This document shows, piece after piece, positions 8,244 to 15,807 of a stretch of DNA of 39,332 nt; positions within the stretch are counted from its first letter, which is position 1, and every line of letters starts with the position of its first letter. The position numbers were made by a program, and so were the translations under genes. The notes below the pieces were generated by a model that was given only the letters and a program-made list of their open reading frames with translations, was not told the DNA's origin and did not search any database. Source of the DNA: Pseudomonadota bacterium. GTDB lineage: Bacteria > Pseudomonadota > Gammaproteobacteria > Burkholderiales > Thiobacillaceae. The DNA lies in NCBI GenBank assembly GCA_021847835.1, contig JAJZPR010000025.1, positions 1-39,332 on the forward strand, given 5' to 3'.

Positions 8244-9200
8244 TCACCGCTTCGCAAGCAAACGATCGAAATACTCGATGGTACGCGCCAATCCTTCTTC
8301 AAGGCGAACCGAAGGCGCCCAATCAAGCGTCTTTCGGGCCAAGGTTATATCGGGCTGTCTCTGTACTGGATCGTCGCTCGGCAATGGCTTGAAGACGATT
8401 TCCGAAGGCGAGCCTGTGATTCGTTTTACCTGTTCCGCCAGCGCCAGGATGGTAAATTCATCGGGGTTCCCCAGGTTCAGCGGCCCCGTAAAGCCGTCGT
8501 CACTGTTCATCAGGCGCACGAACGCGTCAATCATATCCTCCACATAGCAGAAAGAGCGCGTCTGACTGCCGTCGCCGTAGATGGTGATGGGTTCGTTTTT
8601 CAGCGCCTGAACAATGAAATTGGACACTACGCGGCCATCGTTGGGATGCATCCTGGGGCCGTAAGTATTGAAGATGCGCGCCACCTTGATGCGCAGCTTG
8701 TGCTGGCGGTGATAGTCGAAGAACAGCGTTTCCGCACAACGCTTGCCTTCGTCATAACAGGAACGCAAACCGATGGGATTGACATGTCCCCAATAGTCTT
8801 CACGCTGGGGGTGCATCTCGGGATCGCCATAGACCTCGCTCGTCGAGGCCTGCAAGATTTTCGCCTTGGTGCGCTTGGCCAGGCCCAGCACGTTAATGGC
8901 GCCGTGTACGCTGGTCTTGGTCGTCTGAACGGGGTCCCATTGATAGTGAATGGGTGATGCCGGGCAAGCCAGATTATAAATCTCATCCACTTCGACATAA
9001 AGCGGAAAAGTTACGTCATGGCGCATCATTTCAAAATGGGGGTTCCCCATCAAGTGCGCAATATTATCCTTCGTGCCGCTGTAGAAGTTATCTACACAAA
9101 GCACATCGCATCCATCCTTGAGCAGGCGCTCACACAGATGGGAGCCGAGAAAACCGGCCCCTCCAGTCACCAACACTCTTTTTCGATTTGCTACACGCAT
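8244..9200 (-). CDS. UDP-glucuronate decarboxylase (UDP-xylose synthase)
   Basis: A 318-residue extended SDR with the signature of UXS enzymes, which convert UDP-glucuronate to UDP-xylose using tightly bound NAD. Visible: GGAGFLGS at 13-20, the HDVT segment, [10 protein letters not shown], the active site with Tyr149 and Lys153 (YDEGKR), [18 protein letters not shown], and a C-terminal RQPDI motif. The ATG at 9200 has AGGA six bases upstream. It is the first gene of the glycan operon. The promoter must lie in 9201-9600, over a degraded gene, but I see no convincing -35/-10 pair. Confidence 0.93.
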   Translation of the reverse strand: MRVANRKRVLVTGGAGFLGSHLCERLLKDGCDVLCVDNFYSGTKDNIAHLMGNPHFEMMRHDVTFPLYVEVDEIYNLACPASPIHYQWDPVQTTKTSVHGAINVLGLAKRTKAKILQASTSEVYGDPEMHPQREDYWGHVNPIGLRSCYDEGKRCAETLFFDYHRQHKLRIKVARIFNTYGPRMHPNDGRVVSNFIVQALKNEPITIYGDGSQTRSFCYVEDMIDAFVRLMNSDDGFTGPLNLGNPDEFTILALAEQVKRITGSPSEIVFKPLPSDDPVQRQPDITLARKTLDWAPSVRLEEGLARTIEYFDRLLAKR

Positions 9201-9359
9201 TATTGTTCCTAAAAATTTCTCGGCTCTCTATTTTGTTGGCAAGACCCGGCTCCGCCGAATGGCTTCAGGCCTTGCTCAACCACACCACAATCGCAAATCT
9301 CATTGGTGATCCGATTAATGATAAAGGCGGAGGAAGCATAGTAGGGGATTTCCCCTGCA

Positions 9360-9600
9360 CGAAAAAGACTTCGACAGCGGCCCGGCCATGCTCGGTAAGT
9401 CATAAGTGATGGCTCGGGGGAAATTTCAGTCTCACGGAGGCGGTCATAATTTATGACCGCCTCCTGTTTTTCAGCCTTGACGAGTTGGAACATGAAATCG
9501 GCAGGACACCGTTCGATATTGCGCGGCACCGACTGATTCAACGCTCCGGTTTCGTAAGGGAAAGCCTTTGTGAACTGGATTGCCACGTCATCGCAAGGCC
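9360..9600 (-). pseudogene. Decayed ORF6N-domain (phage antirepressor-like) gene remnant
   Basis: On the minus strand, 9544-9407 encodes ALNQSVPRNIERCPADFMF and then QLVKAEKQEAV, closely matching the ORF6N DNA-binding domain, whose consensus contains ALNQAVKRN and RFPEDFMFQL. The next conserved ORF6N block, TEHG, lies at 9396-9385 but in a different reading frame, so at least one frameshift separates the parts. The upstream part (about 9545-9600) is only weakly recognisable and no downstream continuation is visible. No functional start is evident. It fills the 440-base gap between cysQ and the glycan operon and is probably a leftover of a prophage or mobile element. Confidence 0.7.
9436..9464. 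repeat. 29-bp perfect palindrome inside the ORF6N remnant
   Basis: Two perfect 14-base arms (GGAGGCGGTCATAA and its complement) flank one central T. On the plus strand it is followed by TGTTTTT, so it could act as a terminator for plus-strand transcription, but no gene lies upstream on that strand. In the minus strand it corresponds to the codons for EAVINYDRL of the decayed domain. Confidence 0.8.
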
Positions 9601-9643
9601 GCAGGTCCCTTCCCCACACGTGGAGAGAGCCGGCGTAGTGACA

Positions 9644-10456
9644 TCACTTTCCTTTGCTGCCGCCATAAACAATGAAGTACGGATTCAACCTGATCTCCGG
9701 ATTTCCATAGCCGAGGCTTTTCGATTCGAGGTCCAGCACCCTGCCGCCCGCCTGTTCCACCACGCACTGCGCGGCCGCCGTGTCCCACAGCGAGGTCGGG
9801 CCGAAGCGGGGGTAGAGGTCGGCCGCGCCCTCGGCCACCAGGCAGAATTTGAGCGAGCTGCCCATGGGCACGAGTTCGTATTGGCCGAGCCTGTCCAGAA
9901 AATCCTTGAGCGAATCGACGGCGTGCGAGCGGCTGCCGACCACTCTCCAGGGCGTGCCCTCCGCATGCGCGGCGACCCTGATGGACGTGCGCTCGCCCCT
10001 GGCATCCACCTTGTATGCACCCACTCCCGCTGCCGCAGCGTAAAGCAGGTTCATTGCCGGGGCATGTACCACGCCGAGCATTGGACGGCCTTGTTCGATC
10101 AATGCGATGTTGACGGTGAACTCGCCGTTGCGCTTGATGAATTCCTTGGTGCCGTCGAGCGGGTCGACCAGCCAGTACCGGCCCTGCTCGTTGGGGCCGT
10201 GGAAGTCTTCGACCGCTTCCTCGGACAGGACAGGGATGCCGGGGGCAAGGTCGTTCAGGGCCTGGGTGATCAGGCGGTTGGCGGCCGTGTCCGCCTCGGT
10301 CAGCGGCGACTGGTCGTCCTTGCTCTCGACATGGAATCCGCCGCCGTAGATGGCCATGATGGCAGCGCCCGCATCGCGGGCAATGGCCTCGACCCGATCG
10401 AGAAGCGGGTTCAGGTTATGCGTTTCAGGTTTCAAAGAGGCAGGCTCAAGTTGCAA
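9644..10456 (-). CDS. cysQ: 3'(2'),5'-bisphosphate nucleotidase CysQ
   Basis: Inositol-monophosphatase-family enzyme of up to 270 residues that hydrolyses PAP (and PAPS), relieving inhibition of sulfotransfer reactions. Metal-binding motifs: SEEA near residue 80, WLVDPLDGTKEF near residues 94-105, and LWDTAAAQ near residue 220. It follows cysC by 58 bases, so the two form a sulfate-activation and PAP-recycling pair. The start is uncertain: no ATG precedes the domain, and the TTG codons at 10456 and 10435 are the candidates. The 10456 TTG lies inside a CAAGTTG-type dispersed repeat, so insertion of the repeat may have replaced the original start region. Confidence 0.9.
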   Translation of the reverse strand: MQLEPASLKPETHNLNPLLDRVEAIARDAGAAIMAIYGGGFHVESKDDQSPLTEADTAANRLITQALNDLAPGIPVLSEEAVEDFHGPNEQGRYWLVDPLDGTKEFIKRNGEFTVNIALIEQGRPMLGVVHAPAMNLLYAAAAGVGAYKVDARGERTSIRVAAHAEGTPWRVVGSRSHAVDSLKDFLDRLGQYELVPMGSSLKFCLVAEGAADLYPRFGPTSLWDTAAAQCVVEQAGGRVLDLESKSLGYGNPEIRLNPYFIVYGGSKGK

Positions 10457-10466
10457 GTTGCAAGAA

Positions 10467-10517
10467 AAGGCGAATTGGGTTGCTTGTCACTTGGGCCTTG
10501 CGCCTTGAATCTGTTTA
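10467..10517. repeat. 51-bp dispersed repeat, copy A
   Basis: This 51-bp segment matches 11502-11552 with three differences. It contains CTTGTCACTTGG and CCTTGCGCCTTGAATC. On the minus strand it begins with the TAA stop codon of cysC, and short CAAGTTG units follow at 10447-10463 next to the cysQ start. Confidence 0.85.
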
Positions 10518-11129
10518 CAAGTTGCCCGGGGCAGCGACGATGCCGCGCTCCTTCAACAGGCGAAGCACGCTGGCGACTGAATCCTCCAGGCTCAGCTCGC
10601 CGGTATCGACGACGAGTTCGGGCTTTTCCGGCGCTTCATAGGGCGAGTTGATGCCGGTGTAGTTCTTGATCTCGCCGGCCCTGGCGCGCTTGTACAGGCC
10701 CTTGACGTCGCGCGCCTCGCAGACTTCCAGGGATGCGCGGCACCAGATTTCGAGGAAATCGCCGTGCGGCAGCAGGTTGCGCACGGCCTCGCGGTCGGCC
10801 CGGTAGGGGCTGATGAAGGCAGTGAGCACGATGACGCCGGCTTCCATCATGAGCTTGGCGGCTTCGCCCACGCGTCTGATGTTTTCGCGGCGGTCGGTTT
10901 CGCCAAAGCCAAGGTTGGAGGACAAGCCGTGGCGGACATTGTCGCCATCCAGCACGAAGGTGCGGCAGTTGCGCTGGTGCAGTTCTTCTTCCACCGCATG
11001 CGCCAGGGTGGATTTGCCCGCGCCAGACAGGCCGGTGAACCAAAGCACCACGGATTTGTGGCCGTTGAGCTTTTCGCGGCGCTCGCGGTTGACGGTGGCG
11101 TGGTGCCAGACGATGTTGGGGGAAGTCAT
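10515..11129 (-). CDS. cysC: Adenylylsulfate kinase CysC
   Basis: A 204-residue APS kinase that phosphorylates APS with ATP to give PAPS. P-loop GLSGAGKST lies near residues 34-42, DGDNVRHGL follows, and the FISPYRADR and KGLYKRAR motifs of APS kinases are present. The frame is open to 11252 but the upstream part encodes a translated palindromic repeat, so the ATG at 11129 is the real start. The stop codon falls in a dispersed repeat (copy A), so the last residues (NL) come from repeat sequence. In a glycan neighbourhood PAPS could feed sulfation of a polysaccharide, but no sulfotransferase is visible. Confidence 0.93.
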   Translation of the reverse strand: MTSPNIVWHHATVNRERREKLNGHKSVVLWFTGLSGAGKSTLAHAVEEELHQRNCRTFVLDGDNVRHGLSSNLGFGETDRRENIRRVGEAAKLMMEAGVIVLTAFISPYRADREAVRNLLPHGDFLEIWCRASLEVCEARDVKGLYKRARAGEIKNYTGINSPYEAPEKPELVVDTGELSLEDSVASVLRLLKERGIVAAPGNL

Positions 11130-11195
11130 CAGCTTACGAATTGCGAGTTGGCAAGGCAAGATCGGGTTACCGGGCGATTGGGGCTGGCATTTGAC

Positions 11196-11278
11196 TCTCC
11201 CCCTCCCAACCTCCCCCGCTTGCGGGGGAGGAGCGATTTTCCCCCTCCCCACTTGTGGGGAGGGTCGGGGTGGGGAGA
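11196..11278. repeat. Palindromic GC-rich dispersed repeat, two hairpin units
   Basis: Two perfect hairpins with 10-bp stems and a TT loop lie at 11210-11231 (CCTCCCCCGC arm) and 11243-11264 (CCCTCCCCAC arm), followed by TCGGGGTGGGGAG. The second core is identical in its arms to the palindrome inside the repeats of mrpA and mrpD. It lies upstream of cysC and could affect its expression. The rest of the 11130-11580 gap holds only this and the next repeat. Confidence 0.85.
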
Positions 11279-11432
11279 CCCATCCATGCGGGTTGCCGAC
11301 CTGCCGCGGCCACGCTACCGCCCTGCCGTTTCACGATCGGCAAGCGCAGTCGGGCTGGTTTGAGTTTGTGATTGTATGTTGCACCCGGGGACCGGACAGA
11401 ATTTAACACGTCCGCCGGGGTTTTTCGAGACA

Positions 11433-11552
11433 CAAGTTACAAGTTACAAGTTACAAGGGGCAAGTTACAAGTTACAAGGGGCAAGTTACAAGGGGCAAGG
11501 GAAGGCGGATTGGCTTGCTTGTCACTTGGACCTTGCGCCTTGAATCTGTTTA
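11433..11552. repeat. CAAGTTA tandem array with dispersed repeat copy B
   Basis: Many short CAAGTTA and CAAGGGG units from 11433 to about 11500 are followed by a 51-bp segment (11502-11552) nearly identical to 10467-10517. It sits 28 bases beyond the stop of the DUF4143 ATPase gene. The two copies bracket cysC and could recombine. Confidence 0.85.
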
Positions 11553-11580
11553 ATCGCCACGGGCTTTTCTTCCAGACCTT

Positions 11581-12753
11581 CTACGCCAACGCAGCAAGCA
11601 GCGCTGCCAACTGACGCAGGCCAATGGCTTCAACACCTTCGCCCAGCGAATAGCGCTCGTTGCCCGGATAGACCACAAATGAGCGGGCGGGCTTCACGTC
11701 TTCGCGCGCGTGATGGAACCCTCTTTCCAGTCGCGGCGACAGGCCGCCCTTGATCTCGACAGCCCAGCGCTCGCCGCCGGGAAAATCCAGAAGCAGGTCG
11801 ATTTCCGCACCGACCGCGGTACGGTAGAAGCACGCATGCGTGCGCACTGGCGCTGCCGCCAGCAGGTTTTCGATCACCAAACCCTCCCAGCTCGCGCCGA
11901 CGACAGGATGTCCCGCCAGTTCGTTGTAGTCGACAATGTCGAGCAGCGCATGCAGCAAGCCGCTGTCCCGCACATATACCTTGGGCGATTTGACCAGCCG
12001 TTTGCCCAGGTTGGCATGATACGGGGACAGCCGCCGAACCAGCAGCAGATCGGCCAGAAGATCGATATGGCGCGTCACGGTCTGGGCGCTTACGGAGAGG
12101 CTTGCGGCCAGGCGCGAGGCGTTGAGCAGTGTCCCCTGCCCGTGTGCAAGCATGGTCCAGAGCCGCTCCAGCGTTTCGGCCGGAAGGCGCGGCCCGAACA
12201 TGGGGACGTCCCGTTCCAGATAGGTGCGGATGAAATCCTTGCGCAGGGAAAGGCTTTCCGCATCATCACGCGCCAGAAAACTGTCCGGGAAGCCGCCGCG
12301 CACCCAAAGCCTGGACAATGTCGCTGCATCGCCGGCCACCTCCAGCACATCGAACGGGCCCATGTCCACGTAGGCAATGCGGCCCGCCAGGCTTTCGCCG
12401 GACTGTCTCAGCAGTTCGATGGCGGCCGAGCCCAGCAGCAAAAAACGCCCGGTCCGGTGGCCGCTCCGCCGGCCACGGTCGATCAGCCCGCGCAGCGTCT
12501 GGAACAGTTCCGGCACGCGGTGGATCTCGTCAAGAATGACCAACCGGTCTTCGTACTGGCCAAGGAACAGGGCGGGGTCGGCCAGCTTGTTGCGATCGGC
12601 TCGATCCTCAAGGTCGAGATAGAGAGACGGATACTCCTCACCCAGCGCAAGGGCCAAGGTGGTCTTGCCGACCTGGCGCGGGCCTATCAGCGCAACTGCA
12701 GCCTGCCGCTGCAGGGCCGACTTCACCGCAGGGGAAATACGGCGGGGAATCAT
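11581..12753 (-). CDS. AAA ATPase with DUF4143 domain
   Basis: A 390-residue protein. The N-terminal P-loop ATPase has Walker A GPRQVGKTT (residues 24-32) and Walker B LVILDEIHR near residue 72. The C-terminal DUF4143 half carries GAEIDLLLD and WAVEIKGG, a PD-(D/E)XK-like arrangement. The middle part has a winged-helix-like segment (ASLSVSAQTVTRHIDLL). Members are common in accessory regions of bacteria and archaea; their function is not established. The strong promoter at 12760-12788 places the likely transcription start at or next to the ATG, so the message may be leaderless. It opens the accessory island on the cysC side. Confidence 0.9.
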   Translation of the reverse strand: MIPRRISPAVKSALQRQAAVALIGPRQVGKTTLALALGEEYPSLYLDLEDRADRNKLADPALFLGQYEDRLVILDEIHRVPELFQTLRGLIDRGRRSGHRTGRFLLLGSAAIELLRQSGESLAGRIAYVDMGPFDVLEVAGDAATLSRLWVRGGFPDSFLARDDAESLSLRKDFIRTYLERDVPMFGPRLPAETLERLWTMLAHGQGTLLNASRLAASLSVSAQTVTRHIDLLADLLLVRRLSPYHANLGKRLVKSPKVYVRDSGLLHALLDIVDYNELAGHPVVGASWEGLVIENLLAAAPVRTHACFYRTAVGAEIDLLLDFPGGERWAVEIKGGLSPRLERGFHHAREDVKPARSFVVYPGNERYSLGEGVEAIGLRQLAALLAALA

Positions 12754-12759
12754 TATTGC

Positions 12760-12788
12760 ATATTATCCACAATATGGACTATTTGCAA
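12760..12788 (-). promoter_or_regulatory. Sigma-70-type promoter of the DUF4143 gene
   Basis: On the minus strand TTGCAA (12788-12783) and TAATAT (12765-12760) are separated by exactly 17 bases. The start codon begins 7 bases after the -10 box, which leaves little or no untranslated leader. An inverted repeat, CATATT with AATATG, sits in the -10/spacer region and may be an operator. Confidence 0.7.
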
Positions 12789-13083
12789 TGTTAACAACAG
12801 AGCCCACGGCCTTGGCGAAGCCCGCGCACTTGGCGCGGCTCCGACCACGCTCACCAGCAGGCCCGCCCCCCCCGGCCCCTGCCGGCGCCGGATGAACAAG
12901 CGTCAGATCAACCCACCCGATTGCCGACGATCCGGGACGTTGCGGCCGAGCTGCAATCCGGGCCAATGGGTGACGATGGGCAGCGAACCCGCAGGAGGCG
13001 ATTGTCGCGCGATGCGGACGCCGGTTCAATTCCCAAAACCGGAATCGAACTGACCGCTCGATCAGTCGTTCCGGCGATCCAAG
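12789..13083. other. Non-coding gap, nothing recognised
   Basis: I see no supported gene here. The open frames have no recognisable similarity and no ribosome binding sites. A short inverted repeat (CCGGTT with AACCGG, about 13022-13044) is the only structure. Confidence 0.5.
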
Positions 13084-13299
13084 TCACTTCAACCCGTACC
13101 ACACACCGCGTCCGCTGCCGTGCTGCTCCAGATGGTGGCGCTCGGTCAGGTCGCGGAAGTGCCGCTTCAGGGTGTTGCGGCTAGCTCCGGTCAGTTTGAT
13201 GGCATCCATCATCGTGACGCGCCCGTGCTCTCGGGCGAATTCCACGATCTGCAGCGACAGCTCGGGCAGCGGGGCAGATACCAGGAACTTCCGTACAAT
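13084..13299 (-). pseudogene. C-terminal winged-helix fragment of a Fic-like protein
   Basis: This minus-strand frame encodes about 70 residues ending in GRGVWYGLK. It contains LQIVEFAREHGRVTMMDA and TGASRNTLKRHFRDL, the helix-turn-helix tail usually found at the C-terminus of Fic-family proteins. No start codon with a ribosome binding site exists, and the frame is closed by a stop at 13300-13302, exactly at the operator of the next toxin-antitoxin operon. The Fic catalytic domain is absent. It therefore looks like a gene truncated by arrival of the higBA-like module. A small stand-alone HTH protein with an unusual start is less likely. Confidence 0.6.
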
Positions 13300-13300
13300 C

Positions 13301-13321
13301 TATAACACCAAGTGTTATACT
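13301..13321 (+). promoter_or_regulatory. Operator and -10 box of the HigB/HigA-like operon
   Basis: A perfect palindrome, TATAACAC-CAA-GTGTTATA, occupies 13301-13319. A -10 box TATACT (13316-13321) overlaps its right arm. The toxin ATG begins 7 bases further on, which implies a leaderless or nearly leaderless message. The -35 region is weak. The arrangement fits autorepression by the HTH antitoxin. Confidence 0.7.
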
Positions 13322-13328
13322 TAGCTCA

Positions 13329-13712
13329 ATGAAAAGGGTCTTCAAAACTCGTCACTTCAGCCGATGGATGCGCAAGACCGAGCTATCTGACCAGGCGTTG
13401 TGCCAGGCGGTGGAAGAAATGGTTTGTGGCCTGATCGACGCCGATCTGGGGGGCGGCATCGTCAAAAAGCGGGTTGGACTCGCTGGCCGGGGAAAGCGTG
13501 GTGGAGCAAGAACGCTCGTTGCGACCAACAAGGGCAGCCGATGGTTCTTCGTATTCGGGTTCGAGAAGAACGAGCGCGCGAACATCAGCGATGAAGAGCT
13601 GGAAGGGTTGCAGAGCGTCGCTGCTGATTTGCTTGCCAGAACCGCTCGGCAGTTGGATGAGGCAATCGAAGACCTTTCGTTACAGGAGATTTGCCATGAC
13701 GACCAAACCTAA
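13329..13712 (+). CDS. RelE/HigB-superfamily toxin
   Basis: A 127-residue protein of the RelE-like toxin group whose members typically cleave mRNA at the ribosome. Diagnostic segments: GLAGRGKRGGARTLVA, then FFVFGFEKNERANI and SDEEL, matching the RelE-like PF06296-type family. It overlaps the antitoxin gene downstream by 17 bases. Toxin-first order is typical of HigBA-like loci. The start at 13329 is directly behind the promoter/operator palindrome and no Shine-Dalgarno sequence is present. Confidence 0.85.
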   Translation: MKRVFKTRHFSRWMRKTELSDQALCQAVEEMVCGLIDADLGGGIVKKRVGLAGRGKRGGARTLVATNKGSRWFFVFGFEKNERANISDEELEGLQSVAADLLARTARQLDEAIEDLSLQEICHDDQT

Positions 13713-14019
13713 AGCCAAAAGCCGGATTCTCGAAGCTGTTCACGAAACGGCGAGCGACCTTCATCGTCTCGGGTTCATCGACAAGCGCAAGATGCAGAAG
13801 TATGACGTGCTGTGCATGGAACCGATCCCGGAGTATGGCGCCGAGAGGATTCGCGCACTGCGGAAAAATCTCCATCTGAGCCAAGCCGTGCTGGCCGCCG
13901 TGCTCAATACCAGCCTATCAACAGTGCGCAAATGGGAAATCGGCGACAAGAAACCGAGCGGGCCATCCTTGAAGTTGCTCGATTTGATTGAGCGCAAGGG
14001 GCTCGATGCAGTGTTGTGA
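13696..14019 (+). CDS. HigA/NadS-like HTH antitoxin
   Basis: A 107-residue antitoxin with a C-terminal Cro/Xre helix-turn-helix: RIRALRKNLHLSQAVLA, then STVRKWEIGDKKPSGPSL, near residues 55-95. The ATG at 13696 has AGGAGA six bases upstream and overlaps the toxin by 17 bases. The N-terminal part should neutralise the RelE-like toxin, and the HTH part probably binds the palindrome at 13301-13319. A weak hairpin (TGACT with AGTCA, 14023-14038) follows in the 97-base gap to the convergent hipA gene. Confidence 0.87.
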   Translation: MTTKPKAKSRILEAVHETASDLHRLGFIDKRKMQKYDVLCMEPIPEYGAERIRALRKNLHLSQAVLAAVLNTSLSTVRKWEIGDKKPSGPSLKLLDLIERKGLDAVL

Positions 14020-14116
14020 GGCTGACTTTTTGCAGTCATTTCCTGCGCACCAAAATCGCCAGGCCAATGAAACCGTGATCCCTGTGTAGTCGACATGGAA
14101 TGCCCGGTTTGCTTGC

Positions 14117-15448
14117 TTATGGTGCGCTGTGTTCCAGTGCCCGCACTTGCCGCCGTATGCCCTCAAATACCGGATCTGCAACATTGGCCGGAAAGCCCTG
14201 TGGAAGAAGGGCATTCACGGTGTTCAGTGCGGCATCCGTGCTTTCAACAAAGTGCTTTATGGTGGGCTCAAAATCGCTGCCCATGGCATTTCTCTTTGCC
14301 ACTGCATTCCAATGACGCCGCTGGATTTCAATCATTCGATAATGCGCATTGCCGGCGCGGATGGCCATGGCCATTTTGATTTTTTGCCATTGAAACTGGC
14401 GTGCGCCAGCCCCTGTTACAGGCCAGGCGGACATTACGTCGTAAAGTGGCGTCACGCAGAACCGGCCCTTCGGCTCCAGAAAAATGCTGAAGTTCTTCGC
14501 GTGGCCATCAGGCGCGGCCAGCATCCAGAACAGCAGTTGCGCCCCCAGGAAGTTGTTGCGGTCTTCTATCGCTTTCTCGCTTCCCCTCAAGGTCGAAAGA
14601 ATGCTGTCAATCCCGGGGCCGCCGTGATCTTCGTACTTCTGTTCTACGGATAAGCCATTCACCTGGCAGAAATCTTCTTGTGGCCGGCGCGCCCACCATG
14701 TATCCCTCCAGATCCGATCAAAGCGTGTGACGACCAGCACTTTATGATGCCCAAATTGTTCTATCCGCGATTCTGCGACGGGCAGCCCATAGGCTTGGGC
14801 GATTTTTCCGCATAGCCACTCGTTTTCAACCGAGGTGGAAAAATCGGCACGCTGTCCTCCGACCTCTCCCAGCGGCAGCTTGAGGATATGGGTCGTGGGT
14901 GTGGCCCCATGGGGCATGCACCATAGGCCTTCGTGCCACAACAGGGCGGTCTTCTCTTGTGCGCCCGCAATTGAAATTCGCAGTTCATCTTCTTCCAGAC
15001 CGCCAAATCCATGACCGGCCAAAGTTTCATCAAGCAAACGTTCAATTTGTGCCGGCGTTAATGGCGAGGCAAGCGTATTTTCAACATCGGGCGCAGGGGT
15101 GTCGGCGGGCAGCAATTGGACTGCACCCACGCAATCTCGCCCGATTTTGCTCAAGAGTTCAAAGGGTGCTGATGTTCTGGCGCCAAAACGTGCGGCCAGC
15201 CGTTTTCGAATGGCCTTGCTGTCCGGCAGCAAGTTATCGAAGTAGTTTTCCACTCTTTCCCCGGAAAACGGTGCCGTTCCGTTGGACAGTGGAAGCGACA
15301 GCGACAAGGGTCTTCCCAGGGGGTGGTCAATCCAGGAAGCGTCATAACTGAAGGCATGCCCTTTGCTGCTCGAGTAATCCCAGCGCCCGACGATTTCGCC
15401 GTTCATCCAGACATCAAGGCGATGGGACTTGCTTGGCCGGCCCGCCAT
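14117..15448 (-). CDS. hipA: HipA-family serine/threonine kinase toxin
   Basis: A 443-residue HipA-type kinase; family members phosphorylate glutamyl-tRNA synthetase or other targets and cause persistence or growth arrest. Motifs: SIAGAQEKTALL near 159-170, HILKLP with the ATP-binding Lys at 190, FDR near 243, the catalytic loop PDGHAKNF at 313-320 with Asp314, and LYDVMS with metal-binding Asp337. All key kinase residues are intact, so it looks active. Its ATG (15448) overlaps the hipB stop by one base (TAATG), a coupled arrangement. Confidence 0.92.
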   Translation of the reverse strand: MAGRPSKSHRLDVWMNGEIVGRWDYSSSKGHAFSYDASWIDHPLGRPLSLSLPLSNGTAPFSGERVENYFDNLLPDSKAIRKRLAARFGARTSAPFELLSKIGRDCVGAVQLLPADTPAPDVENTLASPLTPAQIERLLDETLAGHGFGGLEEDELRISIAGAQEKTALLWHEGLWCMPHGATPTTHILKLPLGEVGGQRADFSTSVENEWLCGKIAQAYGLPVAESRIEQFGHHKVLVVTRFDRIWRDTWWARRPQEDFCQVNGLSVEQKYEDHGGPGIDSILSTLRGSEKAIEDRNNFLGAQLLFWMLAAPDGHAKNFSIFLEPKGRFCVTPLYDVMSAWPVTGAGARQFQWQKIKMAMAIRAGNAHYRMIEIQRRHWNAVAKRNAMGSDFEPTIKHFVESTDAALNTVNALLPQGFPANVADPVFEGIRRQVRALEHSAP

Positions 15449-15702
15449 TACCAAGGCCCCTTTACAGAAGACGCATCCTGCGATGTGTTGCGGGGAGAGA
15501 TGGCGATTTCGGCGTCAACAGCCATGAGGATAGTCAGCAGCTGGTCGAAAGTCACACGCTCGGGATGGTTCTCGATCGTGGATATCCGCTCCTGGGACAG
15601 CCCGATCCGTCGTCCCAGCTCCATCTGCGACCAGCCTTTCTGTTTCCTGAATTGCCGGATGACTGGTCCCAATTGCCCTGAAGTCCGTATGATGAAGTCC
15701 AT
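15448..15702 (-). CDS. hipB: HipB-like HTH antitoxin
   Basis: An 84-residue Xre-family antitoxin. The HTH spans IRQFRKQKGWSQMELGRRIG and LSQERISTIEN at about residues 15-45. It precedes hipA in the same operon, as in E. coli. It probably neutralises HipA and represses the operon through the TATTC-N8-GAATA sites just upstream, the nearest of which begins 7 bases before the start codon. An AGGA ribosome binding site lies within that site. Confidence 0.92.
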   Translation of the reverse strand: MDFIIRTSGQLGPVIRQFRKQKGWSQMELGRRIGLSQERISTIENHPERVTFDQLLTILMAVDAEIAISPRNTSQDASSVKGPW

Positions 15703-15708
15703 GGCTAA

Positions 15709-15807
15709 TATTCCTGATAAAGAATAATCTCAATATATAACTTAAAGCAAATAAATGCAATATATTCTTTCAAGAGAATAATACGTATTTATTTGCTTTG
15801 GAGAATA
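15709..15807 (-). promoter_or_regulatory. hipBA promoter with a phased array of four HipB-type operators
   Basis: Perfect TATTC-N8-GAATA sites lie at 15709-15726 and 15763-15780. One with a single mismatch (TATTT-N8-GAATA) is at 15790-15807 and a weaker one (TATAA-N8-AAATA) at 15736-15753. Their centres are spaced exactly 27 bases. The architecture mirrors the E. coli HipB operator TATCC-N8-GGATA. A promoter with TTGCTT (15750-15745), an 18-base spacer and TATTCT (15726-15721) is overlapped by two of the sites. A 13-bp inverted repeat (AAAGCAAATAAAT) also spans 15744-15799. Confidence 0.8.

Noticed and set aside
13015..13080. GGTTCAATTCC and GTTCGATTCC-like strings resembling tRNA T-arms
   Set aside because: No acceptor stem, anticodon arm or D-arm can be built around them; they fit a small inverted repeat only.
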